A DNA stretch of 52,178 nucleotides from Planctomycetia bacterium (GTDB taxonomy: Bacteria > Planctomycetota > Planctomycetia > Gemmatales > Gemmataceae): positions 1 to 52,178 of the forward strand of contig SXID01000028.1 in assembly GCA_005772955.1 (NCBI GenBank), in the 5' to 3' direction. Shown one piece after another: positions 24,964 through 33,925 of the stretch (its first letter is position 1; every line of letters begins with the position of its first letter). The position numbers and the translations under genes are program-made. The notes beneath the pieces are model-generated. The model worked only from the letters and a program-made list of their open reading frames with translations, did no database searches and was not told where the DNA came from.

Positions 24964-26286
24964 TCATCCCACCAGATCTGTGAGTACGCGCCCGCCGTTG
25001 ACGATCGGCACCGGGCGGCCGAGCGGCGTGTTGTAAATCTTCGTGCTGTCGATGCCCATCTGGTGGAACAACGTGCAGAGGATGTCTTCCACGCTCACCG
25101 GATCCGCGAGTGGTGCGACCGAGTTCTTATCGGTCGCGCCAATCACGAGGCCCGGCTTGATCCCACCGCCTGCGAACAGCACGCTTTGCGTCATCGACCA
25201 GTGGTCGCGCCCGGCCTGTGCATTCACCTTCGGCGTGCGGCCCATCTCGCCCATCATGACCACGAGCGTGCTGTCGAGCAACCCGCGATCCGCGAGGTCG
25301 GTCACCAGGGCGCTGAATGCTTTGTCCACGCTCGGGATCAGGTCTTTTTCGAGGCTCGGGAAGCAGGTAAAGTGCGTGTCCCAACCGCTGTGATCGGTGC
25401 CCACGAACCGGCACCCCGCTTCCACCAATCTGCGCGACAGCAGCGCACACTGACCGAGTGTGGTGTGCCCGTAGGCTTCGCGCAACTTCGCGGGCTCGCT
25501 CTTGATGTCGAACGCTTTGCGCGCGGCCGCCGAAGTCATCAGGTCGTGGGCCTTCTCGTAGTACGTCGCCATCGTCCCGGCCTTGCCGGTCGGCGCCGCG
25601 GCGGAAGAGGCCGGTGTGTCCAGGCCGCTCAACAGCCTCTTGCGCCGGTCCTGGCGCTTGCTGTCGATCCCCTCTACGGGAACAAGATCGCGGACCTCGA
25701 AGTCCGGGGACACCGGGTCGCCCTCGATGACGAACGGAGCGTGCTCCGCGCCGTGGAACCCCGGACCGCCGGCAGTGAGCGGGTGCGGCAGATTGATGTA
25801 CGGCGGGAGCGTGTCTGTGTGCCCCAACTCCTTCGATACGACGGACCCAATCGACGGGTAGAGGACGTTGTTCGGCTTGCGACTGTTGGTGCCGTCGGCG
25901 AAGTCGGCCTTCACGCCGGTCATCACGTAGTGGTAGCCGGTGGTATGGCCGTTGTCGTTGTGACTGTGGTTGCGCAGGATGGTGTACTTGTCGGCGATCT
26001 TGGCGCAGTTCGGCAGGTGCTCGCAGATAAACGTACCGTTGACGTTCGTCTTGACGGGCTTGTATGGCCCGCGAACTTCTGCCGCCGCGTCGGGCTTCAT
26101 GTCCCACATGTCGATGGTGCTCGGCCCACCTTCGAGGAACAGGAAGATGCACGACTTCGCCTTCGCGCCCTTCGCGCCGGCGGCCTGCGCCTGGAACTGG
26201 AGCAGTCGCGGCAGCGACAGCCCGCCGAGCAAACCGACGGTGCCGACACGAATCGCTTGGCGGCGGGACATGCGGAAGGAAGGCAT
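24964..26286 (-). CDS. DUF1501 family exported protein (sulfatase-like fold)
   Basis: A 440-residue member of the DUF1501 family, predicted to have an alkaline-phosphatase/sulfatase-like fold and almost always encoded beside PSD1 cytochromes in planctomycetes. The start at 26286 is chosen because GAGGTG precedes it and a twin-arginine signal follows (MSRRQAIRVGTVGLLGGLSL), so export of a folded protein by Tat is likely. Family segments include KAKSCIFLFLEGGPSTIDMW, LRNHSHNDNGHTTGYHYVMTG, GTDHSGWDTH and LVVMMGEMGRTPKVN. It is second in the run Gfo/Idh-type gene, PSD1, DUF1501, PPC-like gene. Substrate unknown; polysaccharide use is the usual guess. Confidence 0.9.
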   Translation of the reverse strand: MPSFRMSRRQAIRVGTVGLLGGLSLPRLLQFQAQAAGAKGAKAKSCIFLFLEGGPSTIDMWDMKPDAAAEVRGPYKPVKTNVNGTFICEHLPNCAKIADKYTILRNHSHNDNGHTTGYHYVMTGVKADFADGTNSRKPNNVLYPSIGSVVSKELGHTDTLPPYINLPHPLTAGGPGFHGAEHAPFVIEGDPVSPDFEVRDLVPVEGIDSKRQDRRKRLLSGLDTPASSAAAPTGKAGTMATYYEKAHDLMTSAAARKAFDIKSEPAKLREAYGHTTLGQCALLSRRLVEAGCRFVGTDHSGWDTHFTCFPSLEKDLIPSVDKAFSALVTDLADRGLLDSTLVVMMGEMGRTPKVNAQAGRDHWSMTQSVLFAGGGIKPGLVIGATDKNSVAPLADPVSVEDILCTLFHQMGIDSTKIYNTPLGRPVPIVNGGRVLTDLVG

Positions 26287-26315
26287 CGCAACACCTCGAA
26301 GGTTGATCCAGACCA

Positions 26316-26393
26316 CGTTTAGCGTCGGCCCCGCCGGGGCCACGCTTTATCCTGCTGAGTACAGCGCGGCCCCGGCGGGACCAACGCTAAACG
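26316..26393. repeat. Palindromic intergenic element, family B, copy 2
   Basis: Arms of 26 nt (26316-26341 and 26368-26393) pair with two C/T differences around a 26-bp spacer. It shares TTTAGCGTCGGCCCCG with copy 1. It starts 15 bp past the stop of the PSD1-type gene. Confidence 0.75.
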
Positions 26394-26407
26394 TTTTCGT
26401 TAGCGCG

Positions 26408-28834
26408 TCACCGGTTGTACAGGAACTCTTTGCTGTTCAGGATCGCCCACATCACGTCCTCGACGGCTGCGCGGCGGTCGCCGTCGGTGAACGCTTCCAA
26501 GAACTTCGCTCGCTCGGCGTCAGTCGGGCGGCGGCTGAGCGCGGCGAGGAACAGATCATCGACGATCGCGGCCGGCTTCTTGTCCGAATCGGCCAGTTTG
26601 CGCGCCGCACCGCTGCGGGCCTGAACCTTCGCCGCGATCTCGGGCGAGTTCATCAGGTGCAGCGCTTGCGCGATGCTCGGGTCGGTGCCGCGTTCGCACT
26701 CGCACACGCTGTACCGCACCGGACGGCCGAAGATGCGGAAGAAGTACGACGGCATCCGGTTGTCCCACACCTGAATCGCGCGATAGCCTTCCGGCCAACC
26801 GTTGAACTTCTCCGGCGCGCCCGTGAGTTGCGACACCGAGTCGAGGAGCACTTCGGCCGCCATCGGCTTCACTGAGGCGTGCGAGAAGTTCTGCTCGTCG
26901 GTTGCGTTCCCGTCCTTCGCGGTGCTGCTGAGTTGGTACGTGCGCGACATCAGGATCGTCTTTGTGAGCGCCCGCAGGTCGTACTTCCGCTCGCGCAGGT
27001 GTGCGGTCAGCGCGGCCAGCAGCGGCTCGTTCGACGCCGGGTTGGTGGCGCGGATGTCGTCGATCGGTTCGACCAGTCCGCGACCGAGGTAGTGCGCCCA
27101 GAGCCGGTTCGCGATCGCGGTCGCGAAGTACGGGTTGTCCGGTGCGGTCATCCAGTCGGCGAGCACCTTGCGCCGGTCGTCGGACGGGGCGAACTCCTTC
27201 GGTTCCGCGCCGAGCGGCGCGGCGGGCACGCCGTTCACGGGAATCGGCGTCACGCCCTTCTTGGGCTTCGCCTTCCCTTTGGGGACGGGGCCGAGGTCGG
27301 CGCCCACGGTCCAGACGACCGCTTCCGCGCCGCCGGGGAGCGGCTTGCGGTTCACCCCGGAGAACATCCCGGCCAGCGCCCAGTAATCGTCCTGCGCCCA
27401 CTTTTCGGACGGGTGGTGATGGCACTGGGCGCACTCGATGCGCACGCCCAGAAACACCTGACTCATCGACCGGGCCGCGATCTCCGGCGTGGAGAGCGAC
27501 TTGTAGATCGCCGCCGGGCCGTCGGCCGCGGTGCTGCCGCGAGCCGTCACGATGTCGCGCACAAACTGGTCGTACGGGCGGTTCTCGGCAATCTGCCGGC
27601 GCACCCAGCGCGTCATCGCGACCGCGCCTTGAGGCGTCACCGCGTCCTTGTCAACTTTCAGAATGTCCGACCACTTCAGCGCCCACAGATCGGCGTACTC
27701 GGGTCGGGCGAGCAGCGCGTCGATCAACTTCTCTCGCTTGTTGGGCGCAGCGTCAGCGAGGAACGCACTCGCTTCGGCGGCGGTGGGAAGCGTGCCGATG
27801 GTGTCGAGGAACACGCGGCGCATGAAAGTAGCGTCGTCCGCGAGATCGCTGGGCGGGATACCGAGCCGTTCGAGTTTGTCCCAGACGTGCTTGTCAACGA
27901 AGTTCGCTTCGGCCGGTCGCGGGAACTTCACCCCCGGCCGCGGAAGAGTAATTCGGCACACGGTGACGTTCCCCATGTACCGCACGAGGATCGCGGCTTC
28001 GCCGGGCTTGTCGCCAGCGCTCACCAAACCGCGACCGTCCGCGCCGGCGATGGTCGCAGCGTTGGAGTCGTATTCGGATTCCGCGGTCACGCAGCGGCGC
28101 GTTCCATCCGCGTAAATGGCGGTCACTCGCAACTGCTGGGTTCCATTAAGCGCGAGCGTTTTCTGCGTCGGTTCGACTTCGAGCGCCGTCACCGCCGGAG
28201 CTTTCGCCGTCGCGAACTGAGTCCCTTCCTGAATCCAGCGGAGCAACCGCTGGTAGCGGTGGCCGTCCTGGTCGATCTTCTTCCCGCCGCCGTGCGGTGT
28301 ACGCCCCGCCGCTTTCAGAAGGAACAGACTGTTCTGCGGTGCCGCGGGGAAGACTCGCCGACCGCGGCCCTCGGTCACGAGTGCCTGGAAGTCGGCCGCG
28401 GGGTCGAACCCGAACACGCTGAGCTTCAGCCCACCCTGCCCTTCGGCCTTCCCGTGGCACCCGCCGCTGTTGCACGACGCTTTCGTCAAGATGGGGATCA
28501 CTTCTTGCTCGAACGACACCGGTCGCGGGGACTTCAGGCCGGTTACTTCGACGGATACACGGACCGTGTCGGTGCCGTGCTTCACGACGACCTCGGTCTT
28601 ACCCTCGCCCTTCGGAGTGATCCGCCCGGAGGCATCGACCGCGGCGATTGCAGGGTTCGCGACCTCGTATTTCGCGGTGCGGGTGCCGTCTGCGGTGTCG
28701 AGTGTGACGAGCAGTTGCTGCGACGCTTCGGGGCTGTCGAGAGTGACTGCGGTCGGGGTCACCCGCACGGCGGCGTGCGCCGGGGCCGACCCGAACAGGA
28801 GCGTCAGCAGGAGGGCCACCGTCGGCTTGGTCAT
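26408..28834 (-). CDS. PSD1-type exported protein: Ig-like, cytochrome-c-like, DUF1549 and DUF1553 domains
   Basis: 808 residues with a signal peptide (1-21, ending APAHA). The order is a bacterial Ig-like domain (about 23-100), a cytochrome-c-like segment with CNSGGCH (121-127), a second Ig-like part (about 205-300), DUF1549 (from about 310, FVDKHVWDKLERLGIPPSDL) containing CAQCHHHP, and DUF1553 (about 560-800, FATAIANRLWAHYLGRGLVEP). The heme motif is CX4CH rather than CX2CH. Such proteins are planctomycete hallmarks with no established biochemistry; they are expected in the periplasm or on the surface. It is transcribed with the DUF1501 gene downstream, with a family-B palindrome between. 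Confidence 0.9.
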   Translation of the reverse strand: MTKPTVALLLTLLFGSAPAHAAVRVTPTAVTLDSPEASQQLLVTLDTADGTRTAKYEVANPAIAAVDASGRITPKGEGKTEVVVKHGTDTVRVSVEVTGLKSPRPVSFEQEVIPILTKASCNSGGCHGKAEGQGGLKLSVFGFDPAADFQALVTEGRGRRVFPAAPQNSLFLLKAAGRTPHGGGKKIDQDGHRYQRLLRWIQEGTQFATAKAPAVTALEVEPTQKTLALNGTQQLRVTAIYADGTRRCVTAESEYDSNAATIAGADGRGLVSAGDKPGEAAILVRYMGNVTVCRITLPRPGVKFPRPAEANFVDKHVWDKLERLGIPPSDLADDATFMRRVFLDTIGTLPTAAEASAFLADAAPNKREKLIDALLARPEYADLWALKWSDILKVDKDAVTPQGAVAMTRWVRRQIAENRPYDQFVRDIVTARGSTAADGPAAIYKSLSTPEIAARSMSQVFLGVRIECAQCHHHPSEKWAQDDYWALAGMFSGVNRKPLPGGAEAVVWTVGADLGPVPKGKAKPKKGVTPIPVNGVPAAPLGAEPKEFAPSDDRRKVLADWMTAPDNPYFATAIANRLWAHYLGRGLVEPIDDIRATNPASNEPLLAALTAHLRERKYDLRALTKTILMSRTYQLSSTAKDGNATDEQNFSHASVKPMAAEVLLDSVSQLTGAPEKFNGWPEGYRAIQVWDNRMPSYFFRIFGRPVRYSVCECERGTDPSIAQALHLMNSPEIAAKVQARSGAARKLADSDKKPAAIVDDLFLAALSRRPTDAERAKFLEAFTDGDRRAAVEDVMWAILNSKEFLYNR

Positions 28835-28901
28835 GAGGAACTACCAGGCGGGCGAACGAGCGGGCAGGAAGGTTGGGCGGCCCGGTGCGGAAGGTGTAAT
28901 G

Positions 28902-28931
28902 ACTATACCCCAGCGCCGGGGTGAGAACCAA
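28902..28931 (-). promoter_or_regulatory. Candidate promoter for the PSD1 gene
   Basis: On the minus strand TTGGTT (28931-28926) and TATAGT (28907-28902, five of six to TATAAT) lie 18 bp apart, about 70 bp before the ATG. The -35 box is poor, so confidence is low. Confidence 0.35.
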
Positions 28932-28950
28932 CAGGAATCCGCGCGCCTTT

Positions 28951-28991
28951 GCCGCTTGCGGCTTCGCGTGTGTCGCAAAGCCGCAAGCGGC
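28951..28991. repeat. Palindromic intergenic element, family A, copy 3
   Basis: Arms of 18 nt (28951-28968 and 28974-28991) pair with one mismatch around a 5-nt loop. The left arm is exactly the core GCCGCTTGCGGCTTCGCG. It sits 6 bp after the stop of the Gfo/Idh-type gene. Confidence 0.8.
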
Positions 28992-28996
28992 TGGCC

Positions 28997-30067
28997 TCAC
29001 TTCTTGCGCGCCTTCGCGAGTACCGTCTCCAGCTTTACTGGTGCGCCTTTCTGGCGTTTGCTCTCCTCGGCTGCTTCCATGAATGCGAATAGTTCGATCG
29101 TCTCCTCGGCCGTCACCGGCGGGGTGCGGGTCTTAAAGAACTTTACGATCTCGATTGCGACCCCTTCGTAACCCATGTACTTGTCATTCGTGGGAACAAC
29201 GCCCTTCACCGGGACGCCGTGCCCGTAGACGCCGGCCGTCGAAACGCCCTTGCTGCCGAACACCGTGGCGCTGTACTTCGGCTGGCCCTTCCGAATCCCG
29301 CGATACGTCCCGACTCGCCCGTCCTTCCACTCACCGGTTACCTGGTCGGCGATCTCGGTGCTGGCGCGCGTCACCGACACGCAGCCCGACCCCATGATCG
29401 TGTAGAGCGTTTCCACGCCGTGAACCCCGTGCCAGAACAGGTCGGGGTGGTGTGGCTCGCGGGGGCACCCGCCGTACACGTCGGCCCCGAGCACGTCCCC
29501 GACCTCCGGGTGGTTGCGCATCCCGATGAACCCTGGGCTGAACCGGTGCTGCGAGCAGGAGAAGATCGGCGTCTTGTGTTCCGCGGCGAGCCGGAAGATT
29601 TCCACCACGTCGGCCAGTGACGCCGCGAGTGGGCGCCCGATGTACACCGGCTTGCCGGCCTTCAGGATCGGCTTGAGCTGTTCCAGGTGCGCGCGGCCAT
29701 CCACGCTCATCAGCAGAATCGCGTCACACTGCTTGATGACCTCTTCCGGCGTCTTGACGATCTCCACGCCGAACTTCTTGATCTGCTCTTCCCATTTGGG
29801 AAGTTCGCGCACGCTCTCCTCGATGTCGGGGCTTCCAGCCGGGAACGCCGCGACCACCTTCAGCCCACTGAGATTCTCGGCGGCCTTCGGGCCGTGGAAG
29901 AGTTGCGTGAACGCGACCGCCTGATAGTTGTCGAGGCCGATGATGCCGACCTTGATCGGTGCATCGGCCGCGCGGACCGGCGTGACCGGTTCGGCAACTG
30001 GTTTGGGGCTGTCGGCGAGGAGGAACGCTGTGGGCAGCAGAGCGAACAGAAGTGCGACGCGGGTCAT
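28997..30067 (-). CDS. Exported Gfo/Idh/MocA-type oxidoreductase homologue
   Basis: 356 residues with a signal peptide (1-19), then a Rossmann domain (KVGIIGLDNYQAVAFTQLF) and the C-terminal alpha/beta domain of the family (FSPGFIGMRNHPEVGDVLGA, HGVHGVETLYTIMG). Two key features are altered: the dinucleotide glycine motif is GIIGLD, lacking the third glycine, and the catalytic EKP is GRP (144-146), with Arg in place of the catalytic Lys. It may therefore bind rather than oxidise its ligand. AGAGG lies before the ATG. Planctomycetes have many exported members, often next to PSD1/DUF1501 genes as here. Confidence 0.85.
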   Translation of the reverse strand: MTRVALLFALLPTAFLLADSPKPVAEPVTPVRAADAPIKVGIIGLDNYQAVAFTQLFHGPKAAENLSGLKVVAAFPAGSPDIEESVRELPKWEEQIKKFGVEIVKTPEEVIKQCDAILLMSVDGRAHLEQLKPILKAGKPVYIGRPLAASLADVVEIFRLAAEHKTPIFSCSQHRFSPGFIGMRNHPEVGDVLGADVYGGCPREPHHPDLFWHGVHGVETLYTIMGSGCVSVTRASTEIADQVTGEWKDGRVGTYRGIRKGQPKYSATVFGSKGVSTAGVYGHGVPVKGVVPTNDKYMGYEGVAIEIVKFFKTRTPPVTAEETIELFAFMEAAEESKRQKGAPVKLETVLAKARKK

Positions 30068-30152
30068 GGCGAGAGCCTCTTTTGGTCAGAGGGTGGCGAG
30101 TTCTTGGCAGGAACAGTGTATACGCCGGCCACCGGTGGCGGTGCGGCTTCAG

Positions 30153-30167
30153 CACACCGGCGGTGTG
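30153..30167. promoter_or_regulatory. Candidate activator site upstream of the TraR-like gene
   Basis: Perfect palindrome CACACCG-G-CGGTGTG, about 120-135 bp upstream of the sigma-54-type promoter at 30286-30301. It shares CACACCGG and GTGTGTC with the dyad at 34150-34183, so it is a possible site for the adjacent NtrC-type regulator. Confidence 0.4.
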
Positions 30168-30285
30168 TCGCGGTTGCACGCGCGGGCCACATTCGCACAG
30201 CGCTGCGGGCGCTTGCAATAGACGCTCACATCGACCCGGCTCATTTCCCTGCACTTCGCGCATCTCCTCCTAATTCCCTCGGATA

Positions 30286-30301
30286 CGGTACGCACGTTGC
30301 T
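30286..30301 (+). promoter_or_regulatory. Sigma-54-type promoter for the TraR-like gene
   Basis: CGGTAC-GCACG-TTGCT matches TGGCAC-N5-TTGCA at 8 of 11 positions and has the essential GG and GC 12 bp apart. The predicted start is near 30312, 32 nt before the GTG of the zinc-finger gene. A sigma-54 response regulator is encoded 700 bp away. Confidence 0.45.
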
Positions 30302-30343
30302 TGGATTCTGGTACCGCCAACTGATTTCCCGTGGAGGTCTGAC

Positions 30344-30733
30344 GTGAGCGCGAAGCCGCAGGGCGGGGAGAACCGGAACTCGTACCGCGACCAACTCTGG
30401 GCACTCGCTGTCCGGTTAACCGCTGGCGTGGCAGTTCTGACCGAGGAAGTGTTGCGACCCACGGGAGCCGACGGAACCGCGGCTGAAGGACCGGCACGCC
30501 AGGAGATTGTCTCGAGCAGCGAGGGCGATGAGGAGGTGGCCCGCTCTGTTCTGTTGTCGGAGGCGAACACACTGGAAGAAGTCTATGCCGCGCTCGCGCG
30601 GCTTGACGCGGGCATGTTCGGGAAGTGCGAACAGTGCGGCCGGGCGATCACCAAAACCCGGCTCGACGCGATCCCGTACGCCCGTTACTGCATCAGCTGT
30701 GCCGGGGTAGCCCAGAGTTGTGAAACGCACTGA
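30344..30733 (+). CDS. DksA/TraR-type zinc-finger protein
   Basis: 129 residues from the GTG at 30344, fixed by GTGGAGG eight bases upstream. The C-terminal third holds the four-cysteine zinc finger FGKCEQCGRAITKTRLDAIP then YCISCAG, the DksA/TraR signature, preceded by a helical part (NTLEEVYAALARLDAGM). The first 75 residues are unlike E. coli DksA, and no coiled-coil Asp pair is obvious, so it may not work in the RNA polymerase channel exactly as DksA does. Proteins of this type tune transcription under stress. A sigma-54-type promoter precedes it, and a small membrane protein gene follows 83 bp later. Confidence 0.85.
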   Translation: MSAKPQGGENRNSYRDQLWALAVRLTAGVAVLTEEVLRPTGADGTAAEGPARQEIVSSSEGDEEVARSVLLSEANTLEEVYAALARLDAGMFGKCEQCGRAITKTRLDAIPYARYCISCAGVAQSCETH

Positions 30734-30816
30734 CGGTGTGATCGAACCGAGTCACCGACCGCACGCCACCCACGGCCGGTTGCTCCCAACATCGTGGGGT
30801 AGCGGGAGGATTCGTC

Positions 30817-31020
30817 GTGATTCCAAGTGGTCTGGAAACATGGGAAGTCGTCACCATCTCCGCGTTGGCGGCGGCGTGCACCTTGAGCATCGCGACGACA
30901 ATCGGGGCGACCGTTGCTTACTTTGCGACGCGGGAGCCGCGTGCGGCCGAACAATCAGTGACCAGCAGTCCGCGAGCGACCGAACCGGCCTACGCCGCTC
31001 GGCCCGCCGTGTCTCACTGA
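30817..31020 (+). CDS. Small single-span membrane protein, 67 residues
   Basis: Starts with GTG at 30817 after GGGAGG. It has one hydrophobic segment (about 9-37, TWEVVTISALAAACTLSIAT then TIGATVAYFAT) and a polar C-tail. It lies after the TraR-like gene on the same strand, and its stop overlaps the 3' end of the convergent response-regulator gene by seven bases. No family is recognised. The good ribosome-binding site and helix support a real gene. Confidence 0.5.
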   Translation: MIPSGLETWEVVTISALAAACTLSIATTIGATVAYFATREPRAAEQSVTSSPRATEPAYAARPAVSH

Positions 31021-32432
31021 ACTGGCGTTTCAGTCGGCGCGTGGTCAGTCGATGCGATTGGGCCGAGATTGTGCTTATCGATGAGCCGGTAGAGCGTGCG
31101 GCGGCTGATACCCAGCGATTTGGCCGCCCGCGCCTTGTTTCCGCCGTTGCGGTGCAACACGTCCTCAACGTGCCGCCGTTCGACCACGTCCAGGTCGTCG
31201 GGTTCGGGTACGGCAGCCAGCGATCCCACGACCGGGGCCGGTTTGCTCGCGTGGAGCAGGGTCTCGGGCAAGTCGTCGGTTGTGATCGTCTGCCCTTCCG
31301 CGAGAATCTGCGCACGCTCCAACACATTGGCCAGTTCGCGCACGTTACCCGGCCAGTCGTATCCGCACAGGGCGCTCAGCGCTCGCTCGTCCACGCGAAA
31401 CGGTCTCTTTCCCGTTGGTCGGGTGCGGAGCAGGTGTTCAATCAGTGCGGGGATGTCTTCGCGGCGGTCCTTCAGCGCGGGCAAACTGATTGCGATGACG
31501 TCGAGCCGGAAGAACAGGTCTTCGCGGAATCGCTTGGCCGTGACCTCGTCTTCCAGCGACTTGTTCGTGGCCGCGATCACTCGCACGTTGGCGCGTTTTT
31601 CCTGCGTGCTGCCGACCCGACGGTAGTGGCCGTCTTCCAGTACGCGAAGCAACTTTGCTTGCAGCCCTGGGGCCATTTCGGCCACCTCATCAACGAACAT
31701 CGTCCCGCCCTCGGCCACCTCGAACAGACCCGGTTTGCTCTTGTCGGCGCCCGTGAACGCGCCCTTTTCGTGGCCGAACAGTTCACTCTCCAGCAGGCTC
31801 TCTTGAAGGGTCGCGCAATTAATCGTGACTAACGGTTTTCCGCGCCGCGGGCTGTTGCCGTGAATTGCGCGTGCGACCAACTCTTTGCCAGTCCCACTCA
31901 GCCCGCGGACAAGGACGGTGGCGTCCGTCGGTGCCACCTTCTCGATCATCGACACAATCTTCCGAACCGCTGCACTCTGACCGACGATCCGGTATCGGTC
32001 GGACTCGAACACCAAGCTCTCGACGTAGCGCCGGAGTCTGAGGTTCTCGACGCGTAACCGGCGAACCTCCATCGCGCGGTCGAGTACGGCGAGTACCTGC
32101 TGGAGGCGGAACGGCTTGAGGACGTAGTCAAACGCGCCGGACTTCATTGCCTCGACCGCCGTCTGGATCGATCCCTGCCCGGTCATGATGAGCCCGACCA
32201 GATTCGGGTCCAACTGGAAGCCCTGTCGGAGAATCTGAATGCCGTCGGTGCCGGGCATCATCAAATCGGAGATGAGAATGTCGAAATCGCCGTGTTGAAG
32301 AGCGGCGAGACCGGCAGCGGGTTCGGCGACCCCAGTCGCGTCGAACCCTACTTCCCGGAGTGATTCGCACAGCGCGGTCATCAACTCGACCTCGTCGTCG
32401 ATCACTAACAGGCGACCAGACCGCGGGGACAT
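31014..32432 (-). CDS. NtrC-family sigma-54-dependent response regulator
   Basis: 472 residues in the classic order. The receiver domain has the acidic pair at 12-13, phospho-acceptor Asp56 in [11 protein letters not shown], Thr84 and Lys106 in YVLKPF. The AAA+ domain has Walker A GLSGTGKE (177-184), the sigma-54-contact loop GAFTGA (224-229) and [10 protein letters not shown] Fis-type helix-turn-helix is at the end ([20 protein letters not shown]). The intact GAFTGA loop shows it should activate sigma-54 RNA polymerase from upstream sites. The kinase gene lies 35 bp upstream on the same strand. Nearby sigma-54-type promoters and a 12-bp dyad suggest local targets. The ATG has GAGG five bases before it. 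Confidence 0.96.
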   Translation of the reverse strand: MSPRSGRLLVIDDEVELMTALCESLREVGFDATGVAEPAAGLAALQHGDFDILISDLMMPGTDGIQILRQGFQLDPNLVGLIMTGQGSIQTAVEAMKSGAFDYVLKPFRLQQVLAVLDRAMEVRRLRVENLRLRRYVESLVFESDRYRIVGQSAAVRKIVSMIEKVAPTDATVLVRGLSGTGKELVARAIHGNSPRRGKPLVTINCATLQESLLESELFGHEKGAFTGADKSKPGLFEVAEGGTMFVDEVAEMAPGLQAKLLRVLEDGHYRRVGSTQEKRANVRVIAATNKSLEDEVTAKRFREDLFFRLDVIAISLPALKDRREDIPALIEHLLRTRPTGKRPFRVDERALSALCGYDWPGNVRELANVLERAQILAEGQTITTDDLPETLLHASKPAPVVGSLAAVPEPDDLDVVERRHVEDVLHRNGGNKARAAKSLGISRRTLYRLIDKHNLGPIASTDHAPTETPVQ

Positions 32433-32467
32433 GAGAACCTCGTGTTTGGATAGCGTCCGGGCCGGCG

Positions 32468-33799
32468 TTATTCGGCGTGGAGGCTGGCGACGTTTGTGTC
32501 GGGGCGCACTGGTAGGGTGATCCGCACCGTGGTCCCGACACCAACGCGGCTCTCGACTTCAAGCGTGCCGTGGTGCTGCTGGACGATTCGCCGGCAGATG
32601 GCGAGACCAAGCCCCGTTCCCTTCCCCTCGTCCTTGGTGGTGAAGAACGGTTCGAAAACGCGGGTCAGGAGTTCCGGCTGGATTCCGGTTCCAGTGTCGG
32701 TCACCTCGATCACCACCGCGGGTTGGCAGGGCGGCAGCACCCCGGGCCGAACGTGCGGAGCAAGACGACCGCCGCTGGGCATCGCGTCCGCGGCGTTGGT
32801 GAAAAGGTTCAGGAACACCTGCCGGAGTTGCTGCCGGTCGGCGTGGATCAGCGGGACGCCGGGGGCGAACACTAGCTCGACCCGCACCTGCGACTGCATG
32901 AAGTGATGGGCGACGAGTTCGGCAGTCTTCATCACCTCCACACACACGTCGACAGTGGACACCTGGTCGCGGCTGGCGCGGCTGAACTGGAGCAGGTTGG
33001 ACACCAACCCGGCCATCCGCTCCGCCTCCTGCTGTACGATCTCCAACGACCTGTAGCGCGGGTCGTCCGGCGGTGTCTTCGCCAACACCCCCTCAATCCG
33101 GAGGCTGACCGTCGCGAGTGGGTTGTTCAGTTCGTGGGCGATGCTTGCGGCCAGTTCCCCGACTCCGGCCAGCCGCGCCGCTTGCCACAACTGTTGAGTC
33201 GTCGTCCGCAGTTCGTCGGATCGGGCTTGAAGCTCGGAGATCGCCTGCTCGCGCTGTTGGGCCGTGGCGTGGAGTTGGTCGTCGGCGCGCAATTGCGCTT
33301 CGGTGAGTTGAGCCTTTGTCCGGAGTTGGTCGAGTTCTCGTTGTGCGATCTCGTAGCGTTTCCGCTCGGTCACGTCCCGGATGATGGCGGTAAACAGTAC
33401 CCCTGCACCGGTGCCGAACTTCGAGATGGAGATTTCCGCGGGGAACTCGGAGCCGTCCTTGCGCCGGCCGGACACCTCGCGCCGCTCACCAATGAGCCGG
33501 GCCGGCGCGGGTGCCTGTTCGAACCGCTCCACCCCGGCGGGATATGCGTTTCGGAACCGCTCGGGGATGAGCACATCGAGTGCCTGGCCGACGATCTCCT
33601 CTGGGGCATACCCGAATAGTTTGGTCGCGCCGCGGTTGAACAGGACGATCACTCGCTGCGAATTGACAGTGACGATCCCGTCCTCGGCGAGGTCGATGAT
33701 CTCGATCAACTGTTTGGGAGTGATGTGCGAGAGCACGACGCTCCTGAGTGATGGTTCCCAGCTCTCTTGGCTGTCCTGCTGGGTTGGCGCGTACAACAT
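32468..33799 (-). CDS. Soluble PAS-domain sensor histidine kinase
   Basis: 443 residues without membrane segments. A PAS domain (about 25-150, IIDLAEDGIVTVNSQRVIVLF, LFGYAPEEIVGQ, ERKRYE) is followed by a coiled coil (about 150-205), the HisKA box with His222 in SIAHELNNPLATVSLRIEG, and the ATPase domain with Asn335 (NLFTNAADAM), DTGTGIQPE and GTGLGLAICR. This is the NtrB/FixL group that phosphorylates NtrC-type regulators, and the regulator is the next gene. No heme or flavin ligand residue in the PAS domain is identifiable by eye, so the signal is unknown; a cytosolic redox or oxygen signal is possible. A TTGACA promoter precedes the pair. Confidence 0.94.
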   Translation of the reverse strand: MLYAPTQQDSQESWEPSLRSVVLSHITPKQLIEIIDLAEDGIVTVNSQRVIVLFNRGATKLFGYAPEEIVGQALDVLIPERFRNAYPAGVERFEQAPAPARLIGERREVSGRRKDGSEFPAEISISKFGTGAGVLFTAIIRDVTERKRYEIAQRELDQLRTKAQLTEAQLRADDQLHATAQQREQAISELQARSDELRTTTQQLWQAARLAGVGELAASIAHELNNPLATVSLRIEGVLAKTPPDDPRYRSLEIVQQEAERMAGLVSNLLQFSRASRDQVSTVDVCVEVMKTAELVAHHFMQSQVRVELVFAPGVPLIHADRQQLRQVFLNLFTNAADAMPSGGRLAPHVRPGVLPPCQPAVVIEVTDTGTGIQPELLTRVFEPFFTTKDEGKGTGLGLAICRRIVQQHHGTLEVESRVGVGTTVRITLPVRPDTNVASLHAE

Positions 33800-33821
33800 T
33801 TCGGACTCGCGTTAACGGAAG

Positions 33822-33850
33822 ATGGTTTTCGATCGGGCGCTGTCTGTCAA
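33822..33850 (-). promoter_or_regulatory. Sigma-70-type promoter for the kinase-regulator operon
   Basis: On the minus strand a perfect TTGACA (33850-33845) is followed 17 bp later by AACCAT (33827-33822), a weak -10. The kinase ATG is at 33799. It implies low, sigma-70-dependent expression of the two-component pair. Confidence 0.45.
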
Positions 33851-33925
33851 CACCCAAATCCGCATTCGTGCATTTCTGAAGCACCGGGTCCATCGTGTGT
33901 AACCACGAACGCCCGACGTTGCGGG

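Noticed and set aside
26879-28924. 681-codon plus-strand open frame
   Set aside because: It lies antisense to the PSD1-type gene, is rich in Arg/Gly/Val/His as expected for a shadow frame in GC-rich DNA, and has no domain; the minus-strand gene is well supported.
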